Assembly: GCA_016719575.1 (NCBI GenBank)
Contig: JADJYV010000004.1
Span: 1-64,000 of the forward strand
Reading direction: 5' to 3'
From: Pseudobdellovibrionaceae bacterium
GTDB lineage: Bacteria; Bdellovibrionota; Bdellovibrionia; Bdellovibrionales; Bdellovibrionaceae
DNA: 64,000 nucleotides
The translations under genes were made by a program, and so were the position numbers. Under the pieces are notes generated by a model that made no database searches, was not told where the DNA came from, and saw only the letters and a list, made by a program, of their open reading frames with translations. Below are positions 1 through 7,808 of the stretch, piece after piece. Each line of letters begins with the position of its first letter. Position 1 is the stretch's first letter.

Positions 1-442
1 GCCAATGAAAAATCCATTATTTTGCAACCCAAGATGACTATCGACGAGGCCTTCATATTGGAAATCTGATCCATGGAGAACTTGCCTCAAGAAGCGGAAA
101 TCCTGATGAAGCAAGAAGAAGTTGTCTGCAGGACTGAATGGATTTTTAAAGATAGGCGTGGAGGAAGGTTTGAATTATGAATTTGCTGGGCGTATTTCGA
201 GGCTGGTGGGAGACCTCTCTGCCTCCGAAGAATACCTCCGCAAAGGTGTAGCTCTTTCAAATGAATTTCCCATATACCAGGCCGCTCTTTTCCTAGAGCT
301 GTCAAAAACCCTAGCGACCAATAATCTCAAAACGACAGAGGCAAAAGATTTTGCAAAAAGAGCAGCAGATCTTTATCGCCAATGTGAAGCTCAATCCGTG
401 TTGAGATGGCCAATAATTTTTGAATTCAATAGCTTAGGCTGA
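1..442 (+). pseudogene. TPR-like protein remnant (frameshifted, 5' end outside the window)
   Basis: Two reading frames carry one protein-like stretch. The first, up to about 140, reads RGLHIGNLIHGELASRSGN and stops. A second frame then continues from about 135 to 442 with helix-rich text typical of TPR-like repeats (ISRLVGDLSASEEYLRKGV). Joining them needs one single-base shift near 135. No start codon or ribosome site is visible and the gene enters from outside the window. The function is unknown, and TPR-like is judged only from the pattern of alternating amphipathic helices. The neighbouring gene at 512-1375 is decayed in the same way. Confidence 0.55.
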
Positions 443-511
443 TGCCACTCCATGTCCCTAAGCTTCTAAAAATCAGCTGCTGTAAAACAGTCTCACTTAC
501 AGGAGATAAAA

Positions 512-1375
512 ATGAAATTCGACGATTTCTTGAATCAAGCTTGGAATGATCACGCAACTCAGGCTAACCAAGTGGCCGACAAACTTTCAAATGGAATAAA
601 TCTCATTGAGAATAGTGAGCAGATTCCTCAACTGGCCCAATTGATAACTCACGTTTTTCGGCGAGCATTTAGGACGGTGGGAAGATGGAGTCCACGTCCT
701 CAATAAGCTAAAACTCATTCCTAGTTTCGAGAAAAGCAGTGAGAGCGAGAAGGCAATTATACGTTCGGTTGCAAGCCTGGAATTGGCTTCCGAAAAAACA
801 ATCGATTGAGGATCTTTCGGCATCTGATCAAATAAGAGTTCTTGCCGTTGCCGCATCAGCATTGGTGAGCAAAAGAGTCCCGAAAAGGCCCACAAGTTTT
901 TCAAGAAGCGCTGGAAAAAGCTCAGGTTGGAATTCAAAAGAAGATCCAGCTAATCGGGCTTTGGCTGTTGCTGGAAACAATCTTGCTTGTAGCTTGGAAG
1001 AAAAGTTGATAGGACTTCGATAGATACTGAGTTGATGATCCTTGCTGCAAAGACAGGCCGCAAATATTGGAAATCGCAGGTACTTGGAATCAGGTGACTT
1101 GGGCTGAGTATCGTTTGGCAATGACCTATCTAAAAGCAACTGACCTCGTTCAGGCACTAGAACACTCACAAACATGCCTTGAGCTTGCTCTAGAGAACGC
1201 GTCACCTTCATTGGAGATGTTTTTTGGCTATGAAGCACTGGCGATGGTGGAAAGGGCACGCGGCAATTCGATTGGCTTTTCTAAAGCCGTAGACCAAGCA
1301 AAATCGCACTTCGAAAAACTGAGTGCTGAAGATAAATCTTGGTGTGAACAAAGTCTTCAGAAGTTACAGAAGTAG
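512..1375 (+). pseudogene. TPR-type cytoplasmic protein, multiply frameshifted
   Basis: An ATG at 512 follows a good ribosome site (AGGAG). The encoded protein would be about 285 residues, beginning MKFDDFLNQAWNDHATQANQ and ending EQSLQKLQK. It is spread over all three plus frames. After 656 it continues as GEHLGRWEDGVHVLNKLK in another frame, then shifts near 800, within 860-905, near 940, near 1015 and near 1065. The pieces join into one coherent TPR-like helical protein, so this is a degraded gene with about six indels and not several small genes. My recollection is that Bdellovibrio carries proteins of this style, but the function is unknown. Sequencing error is unlikely to explain all the shifts, because later genes are clean. 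Confidence 0.7.
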
Positions 1376-1518
1376 TCCAGGGTGCAATTTGTAATACTCA
1401 CTTTGCTCTGTAATGCCTGAGTATTACAAAAGTCTTCAAATTGCGTTATTTTCGATGTTACTGAATGATATTCGAAGTTAGAGCTTAAGAAGCTCCTCTT
1501 GAGTAAGTTGTTAATTAT

Positions 1519-1543
1519 GGTTCTCCCTCAATGACAGGGGCAG
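1519..1543 (+). repeat. Left terminal inverted repeat of the ISL3-like element
   Basis: A 25-bp segment starting GGTTCT and ending AGGGGCAG, matched with 6 mismatches by the reverse complement of 2795-2819. It lies 58 bp upstream of the first base of the transposase ribosome-site region. Confidence 0.75.
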
Positions 1544-1600
1544 TCAGGGAATCTGTTAGAATGTTTTTACTACGAAACGTTTTAACAAAAGGAACCCCGA

Positions 1601-2783
1601 ATGCCCCCGAATATCCACGAACCTATCATTGGACTGCCGAATTTTAAAATCATTTCCTATCAGGGAACCAAGCTTATAGAAATCTTGGCTGAGTATACTG
1701 GAACCATTGGATGCATCCATTGTGGCTCCGTAAATTTGCGCAAAAAGGAACGTTTTCAGCGAATGCTCAAGCATCATAGCATCGGCCTTGCTCACAGTGT
1801 TTTATTGGTACAAACCCACAAGTTTTATTGCCGTGATTGCGGTAAGTATTTTAACCAACGGTTACCCGGCGTATTACCATACCAAAGGTCCACGGAGCCA
1901 TTTAAAGACGAAGTCGCGACGAAGCACCATGATGGCAGCTCAATACTAAAAGTGAGCCAACGATTGGCTTTGGGGCAGGCGACAGTGGGTCGGTACTACA
2001 AACGATATTTAGGGCGTGAATTTAATGAGCATAAGAACGCAAGCTGCCCGAAGATTTTGGGCATCGACGAAAAGAAGTTCAGTAAAAATTAGGTTATCAA
2101 ACCACGCTTGTGAATCTGCAAAAGCACACGGTGTTTGATATTACCTTGGGTCGCACAGAATCCAATCTGGGCAAGTATTTGCGGCGGTTACCTGATCGGG
2201 GAAATTGTAAAGTGATTGTGATGGATTTAAGTGAGACGTATCGTAAAATTGCGCGAGATTATTTTCCAAAAGCAATGGTAGTTGCTGACCGATTCCATGT
2301 GGTTAGATTGGTGAATCAACATTTTTAAAAACGTGGTCGCAGTTGGATGAAGTCGGAAGAAAAAACAGAGGGTTGATGTACTTAATGCGGATGCATGAGT
2401 GGAGCGAGATGAAGGAGAAATCACGTAGAAATTTGAATCGATATTTAGCGGAAAATCCGGCGTTAAAAGCGGTGTATGATTTTAAGCAAGAGTTGATGAA
2501 ATTGATATTAACCAGGGTGTCTGGCAAATCTCAGGCAAGACAACAGATTCCCAAATTTTTGGACGCAATACGGGACTTAAAAATGTCGAAGTTCAGGAAT
2601 TTAGAAACGCTTGGAAATACTTTGGAAAATTGGAGTGAGGAGATCGTCAGGATGTGGCGATTTAGTAAAACGAACTCGATAACCGAGGGTTTACATCGAC
2701 GGATGGATGAGATACAGAATAGAGCTTACGGAATGCATAACTTTGGAAATTTTAAAATCAGAGTAAAAGCATATTGCGGCTAG
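1601..2783 (+). pseudogene. ISL3-family transposase, broken by two frameshifts
   Basis: The protein would be about 393 residues. Its N-terminal part has the paired-cysteine zinc-finger region (CIHCGS, then CRDCGKYF), followed by the first catalytic Asp in LGIDE. After one missing base near 2090, in a run of A, the frame at 2110 continues with the second Asp in VIVMDLSE and the ISL3 signature ADRFHVVRLV. After one missing base near 2325, in a run of T, the frame at 2343 continues to the catalytic Glu region TEGLHRRMDEIQNRAYG. Each deletion restores the protein if a single base is put back. The start is ATG 1601, 8 bases after AAAGGAA. As written the element cannot make an intact transposase unless frameshifting occurs. 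Confidence 0.85.
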
Positions 2784-2794
2784 CAGAGAACCTG

Positions 2795-2819
2795 CTGCCC
2801 CTACCTTTGGAGAAGAACC
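2795..2819 (-). repeat. Right terminal inverted repeat of the ISL3-like element
   Basis: Inverted partner of 1519-1543. On the minus strand it supplies the last codons and the TAG stop (2801-2803) of the truncated gene that ends here. Confidence 0.75.
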
Positions 2820-3175
2820 AGAATTACTTCGTTGGATTCTCTTGTTTCAACTTCATATTTTTCTGGCGCCAAGATGCTGTCAGGATGAGTATTTAATTCT
2901 TCAATAATTACTTTGAGCTTATTCTGGTAGTAGTTGATTTTTTGCTCGACAACTTCATCAATCCCACCGACAACAGCCATGAATTTGTATTTTTTGAAAT
3001 TATTGGCTTCTTCGTTACCAATAAGATCATCAATTTGCTTTTTTGCTCTCAAGTACCAGCGATCGATTTTATCCGAGACCTCACTGCCTGAACCCTTCTG
3101 CCAAACATTGTGTAGATCCTGTAGTTGCTCATTGATTTTTTCGATTGCGCTTGCAGCCCTTTCTTTTAATGTCAT
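2801..3175 (-). pseudogene. C-terminally truncated helical protein, cut by the IS right end
   Basis: A 124-residue frame starts at an ATG behind a strong ribosome site (AAGGGAGAG). The visible part is soluble and helix-rich, with WYLRAKKQIDDLIGN near residues 40-54 and a segment YQNKLKVIIEEL near 82-93. Its stop codon lies inside the right inverted repeat of the IS, so the natural C-terminus has been lost. N-terminal helical regions of this kind precede TIR-like or nucleotide-binding domains in some prokaryotic defence proteins, but without the C-terminal domain that is only a guess. It may still be expressed as a fragment. Confidence 0.6.
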
Positions 3176-3324
3176 TAGAGCTCTCCCTTATTGACAGAAA
3201 ATTCCTTTTAGGGATCTCCGCAAAAAAACCCCTCTCCTCCCCACCAAAAACCCCACCCGCTACCCCTCGTTGTAGATATCGGGAATTACTCACGAACATT
3301 CTGCACCAAATTTTAATCCAAAAA

Positions 3325-3348
3325 CAAAAAAACCGGGTAGTTCCCGGT
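3325..3348 (-). terminator. Rho-independent terminator downstream of tRNA-Asn
   Basis: On the minus strand ACCGGG and CCCGGT pair around a 5-base loop (3332-3348), followed by a run of seven T. It lies 17 bases after the tRNA 3' end. Confidence 0.8.
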
Positions 3349-3365
3349 ATTTGTAAAATTAAAAT

Positions 3366-3441
3366 TGGCTCAGAAGGAGGGACTCGAACCCCCGACCCAG
3401 CGGTTAACAGCCGCTTGCTCTACCGACTGAGCTACTTCTGA
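3366..3441 (-). tRNA. tRNA-Asn (GTT)
   Basis: The 76-base minus-strand gene folds as a standard cloverleaf. The acceptor pair is TCAGAAG with CTTCTGA, the D-arm begins GCTC, the anticodon loop CTGTTAA gives GTT, and the T-loop is GGTTCGAGTCC. The 3' CCA is encoded at 3366-3368. A terminator follows. Confidence 0.95.
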
Positions 3442-3500
3442 ACATATCGGAAGGCTCAAATTAAGGGGAAGGCTGGTTCTTGTCAACATCCTAGGTGATT

Positions 3501-3956
3501 TTAACGTTGAAATTTCTTATCAAGCTGCCGTGACAACTGCTTGGAACCAAAGGGTAAACCCTGAAATCGAAAGATTTTTCCGGTAGAATCGGCTTCGATA
3601 AAAATGGACTTATTATCAGCTCCGATAGCGCGGAGCACAGGCTTAAAAGAGCCTTTTTCTAGCGTCGTGTTGTCAAAGCTGTTCATCAGAATTTGACAGT
3701 AAGACTGAATCTGCACAGGGTCTGTGATGTTCTCTTGAGTCGGGCCATCTATTACGAGGCGTTGAACCGTCTCTGGACACCAATTCAGTGGCCTAATATC
3801 CGCCCCAAAGAGAAGTGCAAGTGGGTTTTTACTGTCCACCCCAGGCTCAGTACGGCTCTCTAAACGGAGCTGAGACATCACGTAAAAAACACCGCAAAGG
3901 GCTATCGCCATCATGACAATCTTCATTCCGAGTGCGGTTGGAGAGGTTGTTTGCAT
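3501..3956 (-). CDS. Hypothetical membrane-anchored protein
   Basis: About 151 residues from ATG 3956; the frame opens 18 bases further upstream at a TTG, but the ATG is preferred. Residues about 9-28 (ALGMKIVMMAIALCGVFYVM) form one membrane segment, with the rest probably outside the cytoplasm. Two cysteines follow, one in NWCPETV and one in SYCQILM. No family is recognised. The gene sits between tRNA-Asn and tRNA-Arg on the same strand, with 44 bases to the upstream tRNA, so it might be cotranscribed with it. The function is unknown. Confidence 0.6.
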   Translation of the reverse strand: MQTTSPTALGMKIVMMAIALCGVFYVMSQLRLESRTEPGVDSKNPLALLFGADIRPLNWCPETVQRLVIDGPTQENITDPVQIQSYCQILMNSFDNTTLEKGSFKPVLRAIGADNKSIFIEADSTGKIFRFQGLPFGSKQLSRQLDKKFQR

Positions 3957-3999
3957 AGGGCCATTTTTAATCAAAATGCACAGAATTCAAAGGAAAAAT

Positions 4000-4076
4000 T
4001 GGTGCAGACGGCAGGATTCGAACCTGCGACCACCTGATTCGTAGTCAGGTACTCTATCCAGCTGAGCTACGACTGC
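4000..4076 (-). tRNA. tRNA-Arg (ACG)
   Basis: A 77-base minus-strand gene. The anticodon loop CTACGAA gives ACG, which is read as ICG after A34 deamination. The T-arm GCAGG/CCTGC and an encoded CCA (4000-4002) are clear. The acceptor stem pairs GCAGTCG with CGTCTGC and so has a T-T mismatch at the 5-68 pair. Confidence 0.95.
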
Positions 4077-4243
4077 ACGTAGGATATACTTCAGAAAGAG
4101 AGGCATGTTTTATTGCTGGCCCGACCAAAAATCAAGGTTTCTTACGCACATTTGCAAAAAGATCTCTGGTCTGAGCTTGATTATAGGGGGGGTATATGGC
4201 AGTTTGACGAGGTCTGCCTAAAAAGCTGACCCAGATTTCATGC

Positions 4244-4336
4244 GGAAAGGTGGGTGAGTGGCTGAAACCAAGCGTTTGCTAAACGCTCGTAGACTCAAAA
4301 GGTCTACCGCGGGTTCAAATCCCGCCCTTTCCGCCA
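4244..4336 (+). tRNA. tRNA-Ser (GCT)
   Basis: A 93-base class II tRNA with a long variable arm. The acceptor GGAAAGG pairs with CCTTTCC, the anticodon loop TTGCTAA gives GCT, the T-arm is GCGGG TTCAAAT CCCGC, the discriminator is G, and CCA is encoded at 4334-4336. An AT-rich stretch with a RelA/SpoT gene begins right after its 3' end. Confidence 0.96.
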
Positions 4337-4347
4337 TTTTTCTAGTC

Positions 4348-5391
4348 CTAATCATCAAAAAATTTGTCCATCACAATTAAAGAGAGTTTTTGAACCAAGT
4401 TTTTTGTATCCATGAAATAATTTGGATAGCTCAATTCGAGTTTTTTAATATCTCCAGTATTTACTAAAACAACATTTACTTGCTTATCTTCAAAATGTTT
4501 CCGTTCTAAATTCAAGTACGCTTGAGCGGCAACGTCAAACTGACTTGCCCCATATGTTTCCAATGAAATAGTATTATCCCGAGAGTTTAGAACAATGAGA
4601 CTGTAGTGGCCATTTCTTCCCTTAGACGCATTTTTTGATATTGTTTTATACACAGATGTGTAGACGCTCAAATTTTCGATGACTTGTAGTTCTTGAATCT
4701 CCTTTTGCACTCGAGCAATAAGATCTGCTTTCGAAAAAGCACTGTGTATTTTCAACGCTGGTCTATTTTCTTTTATTGCAAATACCGAACTTAATAACGA
4801 AAAAAACTCTAACCATTTTTTACTCCCATGGCCTGATTTAAATGAACTGTTTTGTAAGGTTCCAAACACCTCAACTCCGGTAGCCCAAATGTGTTGAAGC
4901 TGCGACCGCAATTGAATTTCTAAAAATAAATTAGGCGTTTTTGCTAATTTGTAGACAAGGTGAATGCTTCTATATCCGTCATTTTTAGGCTCTTGAATAT
5001 AGTCATCTTGCGAAAAAAGTGAGTGTTTAGATTTTGATTTTTTGTACATGTTCAACAATTTATAAACATCTTCAGTTGTATCGAAGATGGCTCTTAAACC
5101 TCCAATATCTTGCATAGCTGACAGTCTCATTGTTTTGTGATTAGAAAGTTTTAAAAGTATTGATGATGTCCGTTTTAGTCTTTGGGCAACAAAAGCCTGA
5201 GCACTCATTTTTTGAACTCTTTGTCTTAGTACGGTCGCAAAAGAATCAAGCGGTTGTGCATGATATGTTCTCCAACTCGAAAGAACATCTAAAGCTTTAG
5301 CAATATCTTCAGCGGCGCTGGCTTTATTTTTTAAAATTTCGCCAGCTTGATCAATTTTGCTTTTGCTATATTTCATCTCTGCAGACTTCAT
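4348..5391 (-). CDS. RelA/SpoT-type nucleotide pyrophosphokinase (stand-alone synthetase)
   Basis: A 347-residue protein with a central RelA/SpoT synthetase domain (about residues 50-210). Visible marks are VAQRLKR (R71) for ATP binding, MQDIGGLRA with the metal-binding Asp95, the G-loop NDGYRSIHLVY with Tyr140, and LEIQLR with Glu158. There is no HD hydrolase, TGS or ACT domain. The 130 residues after the domain are not recognised. Long stand-alone synthetases may make (p)ppGpp or, in toxSAS/CapRel proteins, pyrophosphorylate tRNA or make other alarmones; which applies here is unknown. The start is ATG 5391, without a clear ribosome site (a second Met is at residue 6). The gene is AT-rich and ends 12 bases from tRNA-Ser on the opposite strand, suggesting acquired cargo. 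Confidence 0.85.
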   Translation of the reverse strand: MKSAEMKYSKSKIDQAGEILKNKASAAEDIAKALDVLSSWRTYHAQPLDSFATVLRQRVQKMSAQAFVAQRLKRTSSILLKLSNHKTMRLSAMQDIGGLRAIFDTTEDVYKLLNMYKKSKSKHSLFSQDDYIQEPKNDGYRSIHLVYKLAKTPNLFLEIQLRSQLQHIWATGVEVFGTLQNSSFKSGHGSKKWLEFFSLLSSVFAIKENRPALKIHSAFSKADLIARVQKEIQELQVIENLSVYTSVYKTISKNASKGRNGHYSLIVLNSRDNTISLETYGASQFDVAAQAYLNLERKHFEDKQVNVVLVNTGDIKKLELSYPNYFMDTKNLVQKLSLIVMDKFFDD

Positions 5392-5399
5392 AAAAACAC

Positions 5400-5425
5400 C
5401 ATTTTTTTAAGTTTAAACCCGTAAC
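5400..5425. repeat. Direct repeat copy 1 upstream of the RelA/SpoT gene
   Basis: A 26-bp sequence, catttttttaag followed by tttaaacccgtaac, ending 8 bases from the RelA/SpoT start codon. It is repeated with one mismatch at 5485-5510. Its position over the translation start region suggests an operator or leader element. Confidence 0.75.
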
Positions 5426-5484
5426 ATGTTGATTTTATTATAGTCTTGTTTTTGAAAAAATCCACATATTATCAAAAAAATCGT

Positions 5485-5510
5485 CATTTTTTTAAGTTTA
5501 AACTCGTAAC
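5485..5510. repeat. Direct repeat copy 2 upstream of the RelA/SpoT gene
   Basis: The same 26-bp sequence as 5400-5425 apart from one C-to-T change, 85 bp away (start to start), that is about eight helical turns. Both copies contain the short palindrome GTTTAAAC or its near copy. Confidence 0.75.
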
Positions 5511-5587
5511 CATATGATTATACTTGGTTTTCATTTTAGGTTTAGTTAATTTTTGCCGAACAGCCCTCTGAGGGGGGAGGCTTGAAC

Positions 5588-6034
5588 CTACTTTATATCA
5601 AAAGTTATTTCAATCAGCGGACCAAGGATTGACTCCCTTGAACCTTTAACTTTGCATCCCAGGTGTTTATAAAAATTCTTCCATGCAAAGGGATCAGCAA
5701 AAAATGTAAGAGAACTCCATCCTCTTAGTTTTGATGAGGCAATTGCATGACCCCAAAGTGCTTTTCCGATTCCCTTACCAATATATTTAGGCTCAACAAA
5801 CATGAAATAAAGTCGATGCTCGGTTGGGACGGATGACAGTCCATAAAATCCGATAATCTCTTTATCAGATTCTGCAACATATACAGAACCAGAGACGATG
5901 TCTTCTTCGAAAACTTCAAGTTCAGAGCGATATCTATTGAGCAATTCACTTTCATAGGGCCAGTACCCCTTTGATCGAAAAGCTAGTTCAGATAAAAATG
6001 TGGATTCTCCCTGGCGAGCACTGCGAATTTCCAT
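5588..6034 (-). CDS. GNAT-family N-acetyltransferase
   Basis: A 148-residue single-domain GNAT protein that transfers an acetyl group from acetyl-CoA to an unknown acceptor amine. The acetyl-CoA pyrophosphate loop YIGKGIGKALWGHAI is at about residues 84-98, following the beta-strand LYFMFVEP. The beta-bulge strand IGFYGLSSV is near 61-69, and the C-terminal FYKHLGCKV is the usual GNAT motif near the end. The length is normal. The start is ATG 6034. It is on the same strand as the RelA/SpoT gene and about 190 bp upstream of it, but the direct repeats between them argue for separate transcription. Confidence 0.85.
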   Translation of the reverse strand: MEIRSARQGESTFLSELAFRSKGYWPYESELLNRYRSELEVFEEDIVSGSVYVAESDKEIIGFYGLSSVPTEHRLYFMFVEPKYIGKGIGKALWGHAIASSKLRGWSSLTFFADPFAWKNFYKHLGCKVKGSRESILGPLIEITFDIK

Positions 6035-6473
6035 TATAAATTGATATCAATTTTACTAACTCAGGTCACTCAGCCAAGTATATTAAGAAGCACTGCAAAC
6101 ATAATTACTATACTTTTCTATACATATAGATTCAAAGCAACCACCCCATCCTTGCGCCGCAAACCTTCGGCACTCAGTGAGAAACTCATCGACTCGTCTC
6201 CGCCAATTTTAGTAAAACAAAAAGACCAAAAAGCTCAGTCGAGCGAAAAACACAAGCAGTTCTAAGTAATTGAAAAAACATAAAAGCGCCAGACACTTTG
6301 ACTGCGATTGTTTCAGTAAAAGTCGCACTATTTCTTTGAGTTGCTACTTTCGCTACCTGATTTGCTCCCTGCAAGTTTGGAGAAATAAAAGACCGTTGCG
6401 GCTCTGAACAAAGGCGCCACCATGTGAACCTCTCTGGTCATCTCTTGAACTAACTTTTTACGGAGGTTCTTTT
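6035..6473. other. Intergenic stretch without a recognisable gene
   Basis: This 439-bp stretch contains short frames on both strands, but none has a good ribosome site together with protein-like composition. The left part, close to the acetyltransferase start, is AT-rich and probably holds its promoter. No tRNA, repeat or strong hairpin was seen. Confidence 0.5.
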
Positions 6474-6593
6474 GTGGAGAAAATTATAGATGCTGCCCTT
6501 GGGCTGATCGAAGTGGTTCTACTTACCGGGGCAATTGGCTTTGGTGCAGCACTCGGGCTTCGAGCCAATTCACTTCTCAAAAAGGCTTCATAA
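6474..6593 (+). CDS. 39-residue single-pass membrane protein
   Basis: A short frame starting with GTG 6474, preceded 7 bases upstream by a perfect GGAGG. It reads VEKIIDAALGLIEVVLL and then TGAIGFGAALGLRANSLLKKAS. Residues about 7-30 form one membrane helix rich in small residues, with a basic C-terminus. No family is recognised. Support comes from the ribosome site and the clean transmembrane pattern. It lies 81 bp upstream of the S66 peptidase on the same strand. Confidence 0.55.
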   Translation: MEKIIDAALGLIEVVLLTGAIGFGAALGLRANSLLKKAS

Positions 6594-6674
6594 AGCCAGT
6601 GTCCAAATTAACGCCTAACCAGCAAAAGGATTTTGATAATGGACACGTGATTCGACCTAAGGCATCCTCAAATC

Positions 6675-7721
6675 ATGACTTGGAATCAAATCACTTATCC
6701 CAACCCAATCCAAAAAGGCTCGAAAATCGGTGTCACTGCGCCATCGAGTGGTGTTAGACCAAAGCATGAAGCCCGTTTGAATCTCGCGCTCAAACATCTG
6801 GAGATGCGTGGTTTTAATTATCTCGAAGGCAAGTGTCTTCGAGAGGACAGAAAAGCTGTCAGTGCCAGCGCTCAACAGCGCGCGCAGGATTTCACGTCAC
6901 TTTGGCAAGATCCTTCGGTCGACATGATTTTTCCTCCTTGGGGCGGCGAATTTTTAATTAATATTTTGAGCCTGCTTGATTTCGAAGAGCTCATGAAAAG
7001 TAGAGCGAAGTGGGTTCAAGGTTACTCCGATACTTCAGCCCTCCTGTTTGCACTCACTACCATCACCGGTATTTCGACGATCCATGGAGTGAACCTCATG
7101 GACTCGATTCTTGCTAACGATGATTCCCTCACGAGTAGAGCCTTTGACTGGCTCACGCTTTCTGCTGGTGCACGATTTGAACAAACCTCTTCGCCCCAAT
7201 TTCAAACTGAATTTGGGGACTTTTCGAAGAATGTGAACGTCAAATACAAGTTGGAGCATAAGACAATCTGGAAAAACTTTAAGGGCGGAGATGAAATTAA
7301 GCTTCAAGGTAGAATGATCGGCGGATGCCTGGAAACTCTGCGAAACCTTGTGGGAACTCCTTATGGAGATCTTCCTCGATTCGCATCTAGATTCCCTGAT
7401 TCCAAAGTGATTCTTTATTTGGAAAATGCAGAGTCTAAACCGGCGGAACTCTGCCGCGCGCTTTGGAATATGCGATATGCAGGTTGGTTTGAAGTCGCGA
7501 GCGGCGTCGTTTTCGGACGATCTAGGGCGTCTGACGTTTCTAACCCAGAAGAGTTTTCTTACGAAGACGCCATTGAAGATGCGCTGGCAAGCACGGGGTT
7601 ACCCATAATCCTCGACGCTGATATCGGACATCGCCCGCCGCAATTGACGATAATCAACGGATCGATGGCACAGCTTGAATCATCAAACGGACGAGGTAGA
7701 ATCGTTCAAACGCTTATTTAA
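6675..7721 (+). CDS. S66-family serine carboxypeptidase (LD-carboxypeptidase / MccF-like)
   Basis: A 348-residue protein of the peptidase S66 family, whose members are murein tetrapeptide LD-carboxypeptidases or MccF-type amidases that inactivate peptidyl-nucleotide antibiotics. Evidence: the N-terminal KGSKIGVTAPSSG strand-loop, the nucleophile Ser118 in GYSDTSALLFAL, a Glu in ILYLENAESKP, and the catalytic His in DADIGHRPPQ. The segment before the nucleophile reads PPWGGEFLINIL, closer to the MccF-like branch than to classic LdcA. No signal peptide is seen, so it is probably cytoplasmic. The start is ATG 6675. A terminator follows. Substrate choice between peptidoglycan recycling and immunity cannot be settled from sequence. 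Confidence 0.88.
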   Translation: MTWNQITYPNPIQKGSKIGVTAPSSGVRPKHEARLNLALKHLEMRGFNYLEGKCLREDRKAVSASAQQRAQDFTSLWQDPSVDMIFPPWGGEFLINILSLLDFEELMKSRAKWVQGYSDTSALLFALTTITGISTIHGVNLMDSILANDDSLTSRAFDWLTLSAGARFEQTSSPQFQTEFGDFSKNVNVKYKLEHKTIWKNFKGGDEIKLQGRMIGGCLETLRNLVGTPYGDLPRFASRFPDSKVILYLENAESKPAELCRALWNMRYAGWFEVASGVVFGRSRASDVSNPEEFSYEDAIEDALASTGLPIILDADIGHRPPQLTIINGSMAQLESSNGRGRIVQTLI

Positions 7722-7749
7722 CCATTGATTCTGGATTTCAAAAATCACG

Positions 7750-7786
7750 ATCCGCCGAACCTTACTGGACAGCGGATTTTTTGTTT
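7750..7786 (+). terminator. Likely Rho-independent terminator after the S66 peptidase
   Basis: ATCCGC (7750-7755) pairs with GCGGAT (7772-7777) across a 16-base loop and is followed by a T-rich tract. The loop is large, so the strength is uncertain. Confidence 0.55.
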
Positions 7787-7808
7787 TTGAGGGCAACTTC
7801 CTGGGAGC

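Larger units (their letters stand above)
1519..2819 (+). mobile_element. ISL3-family insertion sequence with 25-bp imperfect inverted repeats
   Basis: The left end at 1519-1543 and the reverse complement of 2795-2819 both start GGTTCT and both end AGGGGCAG, matching at 19 of 25 positions. They bracket an ISL3-type transposase and give an element of 1301 bp. ISL3 elements usually make 8-bp target duplications. The flanking octamers (ttaattat on the left, agaattac on the right) share only the central AATTA, so the duplication is decayed or absent. The right end lies inside a minus-strand reading frame that it truncates. Confidence 0.8.

Noticed and set aside
5560..5591. Possible tRNA 3' fragment (attachment-site copy) near the acetyltransferase stop
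   Set aside because: On the minus strand it reads GGTTCAAGCC, like a T-loop, but the flanking bases do not pair and it does not match the tRNA-Ser 3' end beyond a few bases.
6041..6374. Short frames on both strands in the 6035-6473 gap
   Set aside because: No ribosome site, no family, and composition unlike the neighbouring proteins; likely chance frames.
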